Shown here one piece after another: positions 11,966 to 20,894 of a stretch of DNA of 64,000 nucleotides (positions are counted from its first letter, which is position 1; each line of letters opens with the position of its first letter). The stretch spans positions 221,993 to 285,992 of the forward strand of contig NZ_HE578949.1 of the NCBI RefSeq assembly GCF_000321045.1, given 5' to 3'. This DNA comes from Phytobacter massiliensis JC163. GTDB taxonomy: Bacteria; Pseudomonadota; Gammaproteobacteria; Enterobacterales; Enterobacteriaceae. A model generated the notes under the pieces. It did no database searches. It was not told the DNA's origin and saw only the letters and a program-made list of their open reading frames with translations. The position numbers and the translations under genes are program-made.

Positions 11966-12457
11966 ATGCCATCTTTTGATATTGTTTCCGAGGTTGATCT
12001 GCAGGAAGTCCGCAACGCCGTTGAAAACGCAAGCCGTGAAGTGGAGTCCCGCTTCGATTTTCGCAACGTTGAAGCCACTTTTGAGCTCAACGAGCCGAAT
12101 AAAACAATCAAAGTGCTCAGCGAGTCGGATTTTCAGGTCAATCAACTGTTGGATATTTTGCGCGCGAAGCTGTTAAAACGGGGTATCGAAGGCACGTCTA
12201 TTGATGTTCCTGAGACATTCGTCCACAGCGGCAAAACCTGGTTTGTTGAAGCAAAACTTAAGCAGGGAATCGACGGGGCGATTGCGAAGAAAATCGTCAA
12301 GCTGATTAAAGACAGCAAGCTGAAGGTGCAGGCGCAGATTCAGGGGGAAGAGATTCGCGTAACGGGTAAATCCCGTGACGATCTGCAGTCGGTCATGGCG
12401 CTGGTGCGCGGCGGTAATCTTGGGCAGCCGTTCCAGTTCAAGAACTTCCGCGATTAA
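11966..12457 (+). CDS. yajQ: Nucleotide-binding protein YajQ
   Basis: YajQ-family proteins bind nucleotides; members in Xanthomonas and other genera are cyclic di-GMP effectors, and the E. coli protein also binds tRNA/GTP in vitro. The 163-residue protein ([19 protein letters not shown] at the start, [11 protein letters not shown] at the end) has the family's two similar ferredoxin-like halves. The ATG at 11966 is chosen because it gives the family N-terminus and follows a purine-rich GAGAAGAAAAG stretch; an upstream in-frame start would add 20 unrelated residues. Confidence 0.96.
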   Translation: MPSFDIVSEVDLQEVRNAVENASREVESRFDFRNVEATFELNEPNKTIKVLSESDFQVNQLLDILRAKLLKRGIEGTSIDVPETFVHSGKTWFVEAKLKQGIDGAIAKKIVKLIKDSKLKVQAQIQGEEIRVTGKSRDDLQSVMALVRGGNLGQPFQFKNFRD

Positions 12458-12464
12458 CAGACGT

Positions 12465-12491
12465 CCCGGATAAGGCAGCGCCACATCCGGG
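12465..12491. repeat. REP-like palindrome between yajQ and yajR
   Basis: CCCGGAT (12465-12471) and ATCCGGG (12485-12491) flank a GGCAGCGCC core, the layout of enterobacterial REP units. It lies between convergent genes and may serve both as a transcript end. Confidence 0.6.
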
Positions 12492-12505
12492 AACTCTGGC
12501 GCTCT

Positions 12506-13870
12506 TTACGCCTCATTAATCACCTGTTCGACGGCGAAGCGGTTTGTCACTTTGCTGTCGATTTTCACATAGACGCTGCGCTCATCGGCAACGACCAGCG
12601 CTTCACTTACCCCTTCGGCTGCCAGCAGGCGCTGGCGCAGGGAGGCGTCCGGGGCCACATCTTCAGGCAAGGCGATGCGCAGGCTGCTGACGTAGGGCGG
12701 CTCCTGCATGGTGCTGGCGACCAGTAGCCAGACCATCGACAATAGCGCGCCTGCCAGAAAGACGGTTTGCGAATCAAAAAAGCCGTCGACCCAGCCGCCA
12801 AGCGAGCCGCCGATCGCCACGCCAAGAAACTGGCTGGTGGAGTAGATTCCCATCGCCGTGCCCTTATAGCCCGCCGGGGCCTCTTTACTGATAAGCGAGG
12901 GAAGCAGCGCCTCCATCAGGTTAAAGGCGAGGAAGAAAAGTTGTACCCCCAGCACCAGTTCCCAGAAGTGCGGCCCCGCGCCCCACAGGACGATCTCCGC
13001 AATTAACAGCAAGGCGACGCAGAAGAGGAAAACACGCTTCATGCGGCGTTTCACTTCGGCGTAAATAATAAACGGCACTACCGAAACAAACGACACCAGC
13101 ATCGTAACCAGATAGATCTTCCAGTGGTCGGCGGCGGCGAAACCGGCGGCCTCAAGCTGGCCGGGCAGCGCGACAAAGGTCGACATCAGCAAAATGTGCA
13201 GGCACATAATGCCGAAGTTAAGTTTGAGCAGTTTGGGGCTGGCGAGTACCTTGCTAAAGCAGCCCTTCACCATGCCGGACTCGCGGTTCAGAACGTGATG
13301 AGGGCTATCAGGCACCACCCACAGCGTGAGGGCGATACCCGCCGTGGCCAGCGCGGCAATCATCCAGAACAGCGCATGCAGCCCCAGCTTATGGGTGATA
13401 ATCGGCCCCAGTACCATCGCGATAGCAAAGGTAATGCCGAAGCTGACGCCGATAAAGGCCATCGCTTTGGTGCGGTTCTGCTCGCGGGTTAAATCAGAGA
13501 GAAGCGCCATTACCGCGGCGGCAATCGCCCCGGAACCCTGTAACGCACGGCCCAGAATGATGCCCCAGATCGAGTCGGAAAGGGCGGCGATAATGCTGCC
13601 CGCCACAAAGATAACCAGCCCGCCGACGATCAGCGGCTTACGCCCGACGCGGTCAGACAGCAGGCCAAACGGAATCTGAAAAATCGCCTGCGCCAGGCCG
13701 TAAATACCAATTGCCAGGCCAATCAGCGCCTCGCTGGCGCCCTGTAGCGCCATGCCGTACGTGGTCAGAACGGGCAGGACCATAAACATGCCGAGCATGC
13801 GCAAGGAGAAAACAGTCCCTAAACCCCAGGTTGCGCGCAACTCCCCTGGCGTCATTTTGTAATCGTTCAT
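12506..13870 (-). CDS. yajR: MFS transporter YajR
   Basis: Proton-driven major facilitator transporter of the drug:H+ antiporter group with an extra cytoplasmic C-terminal YAM domain. The 454 residues include about 12 hydrophobic spans, motif A in the loop between spans 2 and 3 (GLLSDRVGRKPL), and a soluble ferredoxin-like tail from about residue 388 (LRIALPEDVAPDA to FAVEQVINEA). I start at the MNDYKMTPGE methionine (13870), the E. coli start; an in-frame start nine codons earlier lacks support. The natural substrate is unknown. This is the last gene of the conserved block before the 12.7-kb insertion. Confidence 0.95.
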   Translation of the reverse strand: MNDYKMTPGELRATWGLGTVFSLRMLGMFMVLPVLTTYGMALQGASEALIGLAIGIYGLAQAIFQIPFGLLSDRVGRKPLIVGGLVIFVAGSIIAALSDSIWGIILGRALQGSGAIAAAVMALLSDLTREQNRTKAMAFIGVSFGITFAIAMVLGPIITHKLGLHALFWMIAALATAGIALTLWVVPDSPHHVLNRESGMVKGCFSKVLASPKLLKLNFGIMCLHILLMSTFVALPGQLEAAGFAAADHWKIYLVTMLVSFVSVVPFIIYAEVKRRMKRVFLFCVALLLIAEIVLWGAGPHFWELVLGVQLFFLAFNLMEALLPSLISKEAPAGYKGTAMGIYSTSQFLGVAIGGSLGGWVDGFFDSQTVFLAGALLSMVWLLVASTMQEPPYVSSLRIALPEDVAPDASLRQRLLAAEGVSEALVVADERSVYVKIDSKVTNRFAVEQVINEA

Positions 13871-13979
13871 CACCACCTCAGTCATTATGCAGGCCATAGT
13901 TTAGGCGGGGTGATAAGCGGGGTAAACAGATGTTTGTTTAGGAGATATTACGAAGGTGTAAATTGTTATTGATTGTCCG

Positions 13980-14008
13980 CCAGCAAGGGGCGGATGCCGC
14001 CTTGCTGG
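13980..14008 (-). terminator. Hairpin downstream of fucA
   Basis: CCAGCAAGG (13980-13988) pairs with CCTTGCTGG (14000-14008), with a shorter CGG/CCG stem inside. It lies 7 bases past the fucA stop and probably ends the minus-strand fucose transcript; no long T-tract. Confidence 0.55.
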
Positions 14009-14015
14009 CTGTGGG

Positions 14016-14663
14016 TTATGCTTCGACGCGCAGACCGTAGGTTTTGAATTTCTCCAGCACAATGGCGATCTCTTCATCAGAGAGAACCGGCACCGGGTCG
14101 ACCACCGCGAGCGTGGTCAGATAGAGCTTCGCCAGCACCTCCACCTCTTGCGCCAGCCACAGCGCTTTTTCCAGCGTCGACTCGCAGGTAATCATACCGT
14201 GATGCTGCAGTAAAATCGCTTTCCGGTCGCGTATGGTCGCGGCAACATGTTCAGACAACGCCTTGCTGCCAAAGGTCGCATAGGGCGCGCAGGGGATAGA
14301 GTTGCCTCCGGCGGCGGCAATCATGTAGTGAATGGCGGGTATAGCGCGGTTAAGAATAGAGACCGCCGTCGCATGTACCGCGTGGTTATGTACCACCGCC
14401 CTGGCATCGGACCGGGCTTGATAGACCGCCTGGTGAAAGCGCCATTCGCTGGAGGGCAGCTTACCCTCCTCATGGCGGCCCTGCGCGTCGACAAACACAA
14501 TCTGGCTTTCGGTGAGCTTTTCATAAGGCACGCCGGTGGGGGTTATCAACATGCCGTCCTGGTAACGGACGCTGATATTCCCGGCTGTGCCCTGGTTAAG
14601 CCCGAGGCGAGTCATCTCCAGACAGGTTTCGATGATCTCCTGGGCAATCTGCGATCGTTCCAT
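14016..14663 (-). CDS. fucA: L-fuculose-1-phosphate aldolase
   Basis: Zinc-dependent class II aldolase that splits L-fuculose 1-phosphate into dihydroxyacetone phosphate and L-lactaldehyde, the last step of the pathway encoded here. The 215-residue protein matches E. coli FucA in length and motifs: GLNQGTAGNISVRY (phosphate site, about residues 20-33), the zinc histidines in AVVHNHAVHATAV near residue 92 and in LLQHHGMI near residue 155, and the catalytic Glu in LPSSEWRFH near residue 73. The ATG at 14663 follows GGAGAAAAA. It is the distal gene of the minus-strand group and lies 81 bases from the lacI-type gene. Confidence 0.96.
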   Translation of the reverse strand: MERSQIAQEIIETCLEMTRLGLNQGTAGNISVRYQDGMLITPTGVPYEKLTESQIVFVDAQGRHEEGKLPSSEWRFHQAVYQARSDARAVVHNHAVHATAVSILNRAIPAIHYMIAAAGGNSIPCAPYATFGSKALSEHVAATIRDRKAILLQHHGMITCESTLEKALWLAQEVEVLAKLYLTTLAVVDPVPVLSDEEIAIVLEKFKTYGLRVEA

Positions 14664-14744
14664 TTTTTCTCCGGTTTCGTAGGGCAAAGGGGGGCGCTGA
14701 ATCCTGCCGTGGATTCAGTCGCCTGGTATCTGTACTGGCTTTCT

Positions 14745-15740
14745 TTAAGGGCGGCTGCGCTTGATAAGCTTCATATCGACGCGAATGGTCTCCCTGACCG
14801 GCTGGCCGTCAATGGCGCTTTCCATCACCGCAAAGGCCTTTTCCGCCCAGCTGTTTTCGTCCTGCTGCATTGACCAGACATTGTTGGCGAGAAAGCCCAG
14901 CATCGGGTGTTCATCGAAGGTGCCAATGTTGACCTCAACCGGCACCACGCCCAGCCTGTCGCGGATGGCGCGAATCGCCCCTTCCAGCACCGGCAGCGAG
15001 GAGGCGATAAACGCCCTGGGCGTGTCGTGGGTCTCCATCAGCTGCGACATCAGCCGATGCCCCTCCTCTGGGGTGTTTTCCGGGCCTTCGCATACCCAGT
15101 CACGGTGGTGAATACCCGCCTGGCGCAGCGCGTTAAGATAACCCTGCAGACGATCGTTGATACTCGGCAGGGCGGTGTCGCCCAGCAGAAACCAGACTGG
15201 GGATTCCCCCGCCTCCAGCAGGCTGCGGGTCAGCGTCTCGCCCCCGTCGACGTTATTACTTTCAACCAGGGCGTTATCGGTGAAGCGAAAGTCGCGGTCC
15301 AGCAGCACCAGCGGCTTTTTTACCAGCCGCAGGTGGTGTTGCTGATTTTCCAGTGAAGAGGGGGCGATAAACAAGCCGTCAACGTTGCGCGCCATCAGCG
15401 CGTGGACCAGCTGGTTTTCATAATCCACATCGTTATAAGAGCAGCTGATCGCCAGCTGGTAGCCCGCCCGGCGACAGCGCAGCTCCAGCTTCTCCGCCAG
15501 CGTGGCGAAGAAGACGTTGGAGATATTCGGAACGATCAGGCCGAGCGTATCGGTCTTGTTAAGCTTAAGGCTGCGGGCGGAATGGTTCAGCGTATAACCA
15601 TAGCGCTCAACATGCGCGTTAATGCGCGCCTGGGTTTTCACGCTGATTCGGTACTGATCCGCCTTGCCGCTTAGCACCAGACGTACCGTGGTCACGGATA
15701 AATTCAGCTCGTTGGCTATCTGTTCTACGGTTTTTGCCAT
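14745..15740 (-). CDS. LacI-family regulator of the fucose locus
   Basis: 331 residues: an N-terminal LacI helix-turn-helix (TVEQIANELNLSVTTVRLVLSGKA, about 4-27), the hinge helix segment (GYTLNHSARSLKLNKT), and a periplasmic-binding-protein-like sugar domain (from LGLIVPNISNVFFATLAE). The order and hinge are like the FruR/Cra and ScrR branch. E. coli instead controls fucose genes with the DeoR-type activator FucR. The likely operators are the two 16-bp palindromes in the nhaC-fucI gap. The ligand is probably L-fucose, L-fuculose or its phosphate (inference). It lies between fucosidase and aldolase genes, so it would be autoregulated. Confidence 0.88.
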   Translation of the reverse strand: MAKTVEQIANELNLSVTTVRLVLSGKADQYRISVKTQARINAHVERYGYTLNHSARSLKLNKTDTLGLIVPNISNVFFATLAEKLELRCRRAGYQLAISCSYNDVDYENQLVHALMARNVDGLFIAPSSLENQQHHLRLVKKPLVLLDRDFRFTDNALVESNNVDGGETLTRSLLEAGESPVWFLLGDTALPSINDRLQGYLNALRQAGIHHRDWVCEGPENTPEEGHRLMSQLMETHDTPRAFIASSLPVLEGAIRAIRDRLGVVPVEVNIGTFDEHPMLGFLANNVWSMQQDENSWAEKAFAVMESAIDGQPVRETIRVDMKLIKRSRP

Positions 15741-15776
15741 CTTCCCGGCACCTCGCTCCCGTCCATTACCACACTA

Positions 15777-17141
15777 TTAACGACTCAATTTGAAGGTGTA
15801 AGCGTACTCCAGGCCGCGATCGAACTGCCAGGGGACTGGGTGCACAATGAGATGTCCCTCTTCAATTTCGAACGGCACCGGCAGCTGCGTCTCTTTGCAC
15901 AGCAGCGTACAGCTGACCGGCGCTGCGCCGTCCACCAGCCGCAGGCGCAGCGTTTCGGTCGGCCAGCGGGTCGTGATGAGATAATCGGTCTCCCCCACGC
16001 TGGTCAGGGCGCTCTGTTCATCCGCGCAGTGCAGGCGGGTGCAGACATCGCTACCATAAATCGCTTCGCCGTTTACCGCCATCCAGCGGCCAATATCGCG
16101 CAGACGCTCCTGTTGCAGAGTAGGGATACGTCCGTCTGCGGTCGGCCCGACATTGAGCAGGAAGTTACCGCCTTTGGAGACGATGCCAATAAGCTGGTTA
16201 ATCAGCTCCTGAGAGGTACAGTAATCCTCCAGCTGCTCCGCGCGGTTAAAGCCGTAGGATTTACCAATGCCGCGGCTCTCTTCCCAGGGATGATGCTCGC
16301 CGAAGCCCTCTTTATCGTTATATTCGGTGCTGTAGTAATCGCCGTGTTCCCCCGGCATTCCTTTAAAGAAGCGGTCATTGACCACCACTTCGTCTTTATT
16401 GGGCGCTTCGTTATAGAGCCATGAGAGGAACGGTTTCGTCTGGCTGTACTCTTCGCTGAGATCCCACTCGCCGCCGTCGGAAAAAATCAGGCACGGCTGA
16501 TAATTTTGCACCAGCTCTTTAAGCTGGGGGATAAGGATTTCGTCCGGATACGCTTTTTCGGGAATACCGAATTTTTCCCGGTCGCGCTGCGGCACAAAAT
16601 AGCCCCCCTCCGCGCGATGGCTCCAGTTGGTTTCCCACTCAATGATGGAGTAGTAGATGCCCATTCGCAGGCCGTTGTCGCGTACCGCCCGGGTAATGTC
16701 GCCCAGCAGATCGCGGCGGGGGCCGGTATCGCCGCTGTTCCAGTTCTTTTTATGCCGGTTCTGCGTTGGCCACAGGCAAAAGCCATCGTGATGTTTGGTG
16801 GTCAGCACTACGTATTTGGCCCCCGACGCTTTAAACAGTTCAGCCCAGGCGTCGGGTTGAAAAAGCTCGGCTTTAAACTGCGGGGCAAAATCGCGGTACA
16901 GAAAATCCTTACCATAATGTTTCTCATGGAAATCATCATCGTTATTACGGTACTGCCCGTAAACGCTGGCGTAGTACCATTCGGCATACGATCCGAACAG
17001 GGAATTATCAATTTTGCGCCATGCCGGAACAGAAAAGACGCCCCAGTGAATAAAAATGCCGAACTTCGCGTCGTTATACCACTGCGGCATTTCCCGGCTA
17101 TCCAGACTGCTCCACTCAGGTTGATAGGTTTTATTTTTCAT
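15777..17141 (-). CDS. Alpha-L-fucosidase, GH29
   Basis: Retaining glycosidase that releases L-fucose from alpha-fucosides. The 454-residue protein has GH29 hallmarks: WYNDAKFGIFIHWG (residues 21-34), TTKHHDGFCLW (114-124) with the paired histidines of the fucose pocket, the probable nucleophile Asp222 in IFSDGGEWD, and NVGPTADGRIP later on. There is no signal peptide or lipobox, so the enzyme is cytoplasmic and its substrate must be imported intact. The start overlaps the 3' end of the NhaC-type gene by 11 bases, so carrier and fucosidase are translationally coupled. This strongly links the two functions. Confidence 0.92.
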   Translation of the reverse strand: MKNKTYQPEWSSLDSREMPQWYNDAKFGIFIHWGVFSVPAWRKIDNSLFGSYAEWYYASVYGQYRNNDDDFHEKHYGKDFLYRDFAPQFKAELFQPDAWAELFKASGAKYVVLTTKHHDGFCLWPTQNRHKKNWNSGDTGPRRDLLGDITRAVRDNGLRMGIYYSIIEWETNWSHRAEGGYFVPQRDREKFGIPEKAYPDEILIPQLKELVQNYQPCLIFSDGGEWDLSEEYSQTKPFLSWLYNEAPNKDEVVVNDRFFKGMPGEHGDYYSTEYNDKEGFGEHHPWEESRGIGKSYGFNRAEQLEDYCTSQELINQLIGIVSKGGNFLLNVGPTADGRIPTLQQERLRDIGRWMAVNGEAIYGSDVCTRLHCADEQSALTSVGETDYLITTRWPTETLRLRLVDGAAPVSCTLLCKETQLPVPFEIEEGHLIVHPVPWQFDRGLEYAYTFKLSR

Positions 17142-18591
17142 TGACTAACTCTCCATTCGTTTCGTGAGCATCTGTTTTGGCAATGCATATTCCGGTGATA
17201 GCGTAGAACCCGGCAATAATCAGACCGGCATAACACTGCACGGCCCACAGCGCATAATCCAGGGTGGGAACGCCAAGGGTTGCCGCCATAAAGACACCGG
17301 CTGCCGTCCAGGGAATTAACGGCTCAATAACGGTGGCCGCATCTTCTACGGTGCGGGAGATGTTTTTACGGTGCAGGCCATTATTCTCGAACGCTTTACG
17401 GAATAACTCTGACGGTAGCAAACAGGCGATGTTGTTATTTCCGGTAGCGGCAATTAGCGCGACGCAGGCGGCAATGGTAGAGAAAATCAGCCCCGCCGCG
17501 CTTTTTACTATGCGGGTGAAATAATTGATGATGGTATCCAGCGCCTGAGTCAGCGAAAGGGGGCCGGCAAAGGAGAAGGCGCACAGGATGACCAGAATCA
17601 GCGGCATCATCGAAGCCACGCCGCCGCGCTCCAGCAGGTTGCGGATTGTCTCCGGCACCGCTTCCGGCTGTGCGGTGAGGGTACTGACGCTAAAACCGGA
17701 CACCCAGATATTCAGATTTTCAATAATCCCGATACCCTGGGTGAAATAAGAAATAGCGATGGAAATAGCGGTTGCAAACAGCAGTACAGGAATAACCGGT
17801 TTTTTCATCAGCGCGCCGGCCAGTACGATAAAAATAGGTACCGCCAGAATCCAGTGAGTGTGATAAAGCTGATTAATTTGATTAACCGTCTGCTGAGCGG
17901 AATCAATACTGCCGGAGGTCGCGCCGGTATTAAGGCCAATCACGAAATAGACCGCCGCCGAGATAAGCCAGGCCGGAATAGTGGTCTTGCACAAGTGCTT
18001 GATATGTTCGTAAAGATCGAGGTTGTTGACGATAGCGGCAAAGTTTGAAGAGCCGCTCAGCGGAGAGATTTTATCGCCAAAATAGGCCCCGCCCACCACG
18101 GCCCCGGCAACCGCCGCAAGGTTAGCGTCAAGACCGTGCGCCACGCCCATTAACGCAACGCCAATGGTGCCTGCCGCCCCCCAGGAGGTGCCCGTACAGG
18201 TCGCAACAATGCTGGTGACCAGAAAAGTAATAACCACAATATACTGCGGGTTGATAATTTTCAGACCGATGGTGATTAAATAGGGAATCGTGCCGGAACT
18301 CATCCAGACGCCAATAACCCCGCCAACGCACATCACAATCATTAATGACGGTAGCGCCTGAGCAAATTTATGGACAATCTCGTCGATAATTTCCTGAAAG
18401 GTGTGGCCAAGCCACATGGCAACGAACGAGATAAACACCGCCGTAATACACAGCAGCGCCTCCAGCTTAATTTCTAATAGCGTATAGCCTAATATGATAA
18501 ATACTAATGACGCGCCAAGAAGCAGAAAAGAAGAGGGTAAGCCCAACTGTTTCATGACCGGTTTCTGTATTGGTTCAGATGTGACTGACAT
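17131..18591 (-). CDS. NhaC-family carrier, candidate fucoside/fucose or lactate transporter
   Basis: 486-residue inner-membrane protein with 11-12 hydrophobic segments. Family motifs are GTSWGAAGTIGVALMGVAHG (about residues 145-164) and GDKISPLSGSSN (about 182-193), matching NhaC-type Na+/H+ antiporters and the related malate/lactate antiporter MleN. It is the first gene of the minus-strand transcript, overlaps the fucosidase gene, and is the only transporter in the locus. There is no FucP. It may therefore import a fucoside, or export a fermentation product such as lactate formed from lactaldehyde, rather than control sodium. The substrate is inferred from position only. Confidence 0.85.
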   Translation of the reverse strand: MSVTSEPIQKPVMKQLGLPSSFLLLGASLVFIILGYTLLEIKLEALLCITAVFISFVAMWLGHTFQEIIDEIVHKFAQALPSLMIVMCVGGVIGVWMSSGTIPYLITIGLKIINPQYIVVITFLVTSIVATCTGTSWGAAGTIGVALMGVAHGLDANLAAVAGAVVGGAYFGDKISPLSGSSNFAAIVNNLDLYEHIKHLCKTTIPAWLISAAVYFVIGLNTGATSGSIDSAQQTVNQINQLYHTHWILAVPIFIVLAGALMKKPVIPVLLFATAISIAISYFTQGIGIIENLNIWVSGFSVSTLTAQPEAVPETIRNLLERGGVASMMPLILVILCAFSFAGPLSLTQALDTIINYFTRIVKSAAGLIFSTIAACVALIAATGNNNIACLLPSELFRKAFENNGLHRKNISRTVEDAATVIEPLIPWTAAGVFMAATLGVPTLDYALWAVQCYAGLIIAGFYAITGICIAKTDAHETNGELVNEK

Positions 18592-18738
18592 AGAATCCTC
18601 GCTTGATTCCCCAATGGCCTTTTAATGTTTTTCGCTACTTGCCTTGTGCTTACCGCTATTTCTTCCCTGGTTATTGCCGGGTTATTTCGGGGCCGTTTTC
18701 GCCCCTCACCCTCAATCAATCATAATTTTTGCGAAAAT

Positions 18739-18754
18739 GCTAACTCGAATTAGC
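18739..18754. promoter_or_regulatory. Operator O1 (LacI-type palindrome)
   Basis: GCTAACTCGAATTAGC, a 16-bp near-perfect palindrome with a central CG, as expected for a LacI-family site. It is the exact reverse complement of the site at 18978-18993. It lies just downstream of the proposed minus-strand start point (about 18760), a good position for repression of the carrier-fucosidase-regulator-aldolase transcript. Confidence 0.82.
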
Positions 18755-18761
18755 TTTCATA

Positions 18762-18779
18762 GCTAAAAGCTATTTTAGC
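18762..18779. promoter_or_regulatory. Secondary inverted repeat beside O1
   Basis: GCTAAAA and TTTTAGC flank the tetramer GCTA. The GCTA...TAGC ends resemble those of the two main operators. It could be a weak auxiliary operator, or simply promoter sequence. Confidence 0.35.
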
Positions 18780-18795
18780 GCGGCCTTTTCGCCAA
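18767..18795 (-). promoter_or_regulatory. Candidate promoter of the minus-strand fucose transcript
   Basis: Read on the minus strand: TTGGCG (18790-18795), 17-base spacer, TAGCTT (18767-18772). Predicted start is near 18760, directly before O1. The -10 match is weak, so this is a low-certainty call. Confidence 0.35.
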
Positions 18796-18917
18796 TCGCT
18801 TTTTAACGAAAGTGTGAAGGCAAGCAGGGGCGATCGCGTAATGCATTGAGAAATAAAGATAAGAAAAAACGATGGCTAGAACATTTATTTGACGCCGATC
18901 GAATTTTAACCGTATGT

Positions 18918-18933
18918 CGTGAATGTCATCACA
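18918..18933. promoter_or_regulatory. CRP-cAMP binding site
   Basis: CGTGA-N6-TCACA matches the CRP consensus TGTGA-N6-TCACA at 9 of 10 positions. Its centre (18925.5) is 61.5 bases before the fucI start point predicted from the -10 at 18975, the standard class I activator position. Confidence 0.75.
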
Positions 18934-18950
18934 CTCCGGAGGAAAAAATA

Positions 18951-18980
18951 TTGTGGCATGAGTTCTTTGCTACTTATGCT
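18951..18980 (+). promoter_or_regulatory. Candidate fucI promoter
   Basis: TTGTGG (18951-18956), 18-base spacer, TATGCT (18975-18980), start near 18987. Operator O2 covers the end of the -10 and the start point, and the CRP site is centred at -61.5. The three elements fit each other, which supports the call more than the hexamers alone. Confidence 0.6.
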
Positions 18981-18993
18981 AATTCGAGTTAGC
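18978..18993. promoter_or_regulatory. Operator O2 (LacI-type palindrome)
   Basis: GCTAATTCGAGTTAGC, the reverse complement of O1, centred 239 bases from it. Overlap with the fucI -10 and start point suits direct repression. The pair could also support looping across the divergent promoters. Confidence 0.82.
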
Positions 18994-19068
18994 AACATTC
19001 AGCGAGCTTTATCATCGCGCCGGGCAAAGCGGTTCGGCGGCAGCGGCAATGAAACATAAGGAGTGGCA

Positions 19069-20847
19069 ATGAACTACAAAGCGGCATTACCGCGCATCGG
19101 TATTCGTCCGGCTATTGATGGCCGTCGGTTGGGCGTGCGTGAATCCCTGGAAGATCAGACCATGAATATGGCGCGCGCTACCGCGGCGCTACTGAGCGAA
19201 AACCTGCGCCATGCCTGCGGCGAGCCGGTGGAGTGTGTTATCGCCGACAGCTGCATCGCGGGCATGGTGGAAGCCGCCGCCTGCGATGAAAAATTTCGCA
19301 CCCACCATGTCGGGCTCACCATCACCGTGACCCCATGCTGGTGTTATGGCAGCGAAACCATTGATATGGACCCCCTGCGTCCAAAGGCTATCTGGGGATT
19401 TAACGGCACGGAACGCCCCGGCGCGGTCTACCTGGCGGCGGCGCTGGCGGCGCATAACCAGAAGGGCATTCCCGCGTTTTCCATCTACGGCAACGACGTG
19501 CAGGATGCAGGGGACAGTGCTATCCCAGAAGACGTGGCGGAGAAATTGCTGCGCTTTGCCCGCGCCGGGCTCGCCGTTGCCAGCATGAAGGGCAGAAGCT
19601 ACCTGTCGCTCGGCGGCGTGTCTATGGGGATTGCGGGGTCGATTGTCGATCACGATTTCTTTGAATCCTGGCTGGGGATGAAGGTGCAGTCGGTGGATAT
19701 GACCGAGCTACGGCGACGGATGGACCAGCAGATCTACGACGAAGAGGAGCTGGCGCTGGCGCTGTCCTGGGCCGATGAGAAATTCCGCTACGGTGAAGAT
19801 AAAAACGCGCCTCAGTACCAACGCAACGCCGGGCAAAGCCGTGAAATTCTGCGTGAAAGCCTGCTGATGGCGATATGTATCCGCGACATGATGCAGGGCA
19901 ATCCCAAACTGGCCGGGAAAGAGCGGGTGGAGGAGTCGCTGGGGTATAACGCCATTGCCGCAGGTTTCCAGGGCCAGCGCCACTGGACCGATCACTACCC
20001 TAACGGCGACACCGCCGAAGCACTGCTCAACAGTTCGTTTGACTGGAACGGCATTCGCCAGCCGATGATTGTCGCCACCGAGAACGACAGCCTGAACGGC
20101 GTAGCGATGCTGTTCGGGCATCTGCTTACCGGAACCGCCCAGGTGTTTGCCGATGTGCGTACCTTCTGGTCTCCCGAGTCGGTTAAGCGGGTGAGCGGCC
20201 AGTCATTAAGCGGGCTGGCGGAACACGGCATCATCCATTTGATTAACTCCGGCTCTGCCGCCCTTGACGGCACGGCGCGCCAGCTGGATGCCGAAGGGCA
20301 ACCGACCCTCAAGCCCCACTGGCAAATTAGCGAGCAGGAGGCGGAAGCGTGCCTGGCCGCGACGCGCTGGTGCCCGGCTATTCATGAGTACTTTCGCGGC
20401 GGCGGCTTCTCGTCGAGCTTCCTCACTCAGGGCGGGGTGCCGTTTACTCTCTCCCGGATAAACCTGATTAAAGGGCTTGGGCCGGTACTGCAGATTGCCG
20501 AAGGCTGGAGCGTTGAACTGCCGGAAGAGGTGCACAATATTCTTAACCAGCGTACCGACTCCACCTGGCCGACCACCTGGTTTGCGCCGCGTCTTACCGG
20601 CGAGGGCGCGTTCCGCGACGTCTGGTCGGTGATGGCGAACTGGGGATCGAACCACGGCGTGTTGACGGTGGGGCATGTAGGGGCCGATTTCATTACGCTT
20701 GCCGCGATGCTGCGTATCCCGGTCTGCATGCATAACGTCGAACCGGAACAGATCTATCGCCCTTCCGCCTGGTCGGCTCACGGGATGGATAGCGAAGGGC
20801 AGGATTATCGCGCCTGTCAGAACTACGGACCGTTGTATAAGCGCTAA
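19069..20847 (+). CDS. fucI: L-fucose isomerase
   Basis: Interconverts L-fucose and L-fuculose (also D-arabinose/D-ribulose) with Mn2+. The 592-residue protein is close to E. coli FucI (591). The catalytic and metal region is intact: [15 protein letters not shown] (Glu and Asp ligands, about residues 338-362 region) and [15 protein letters not shown] with the third ligand histidine near 528. The ATG at 19069 is six bases after AAGGAG; a GTG six bases upstream overlaps the ribosome site and is rejected. It heads a plus-strand unit with fucK, divergent from the carrier-fucosidase genes and under O2/CRP control. Unlike E. coli, no fucP precedes it. Confidence 0.97.
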   Translation: MNYKAALPRIGIRPAIDGRRLGVRESLEDQTMNMARATAALLSENLRHACGEPVECVIADSCIAGMVEAAACDEKFRTHHVGLTITVTPCWCYGSETIDMDPLRPKAIWGFNGTERPGAVYLAAALAAHNQKGIPAFSIYGNDVQDAGDSAIPEDVAEKLLRFARAGLAVASMKGRSYLSLGGVSMGIAGSIVDHDFFESWLGMKVQSVDMTELRRRMDQQIYDEEELALALSWADEKFRYGEDKNAPQYQRNAGQSREILRESLLMAICIRDMMQGNPKLAGKERVEESLGYNAIAAGFQGQRHWTDHYPNGDTAEALLNSSFDWNGIRQPMIVATENDSLNGVAMLFGHLLTGTAQVFADVRTFWSPESVKRVSGQSLSGLAEHGIIHLINSGSAALDGTARQLDAEGQPTLKPHWQISEQEAEACLAATRWCPAIHEYFRGGGFSSSFLTQGGVPFTLSRINLIKGLGPVLQIAEGWSVELPEEVHNILNQRTDSTWPTTWFAPRLTGEGAFRDVWSVMANWGSNHGVLTVGHVGADFITLAAMLRIPVCMHNVEPEQIYRPSAWSAHGMDSEGQDYRACQNYGPLYKR

Positions 20848-20894
20848 TAGTGTCGCCGGGCAGCCTGGTGCGCCCGGCATTTGAAGGAGCGGTT

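Noticed and set aside
18813-18828. Possible second CRP site (TGTGA-N6-GCAGG) for the minus-strand fucose promoter
   Set aside because: The left half is perfect but the right half matches at only two of five bases.
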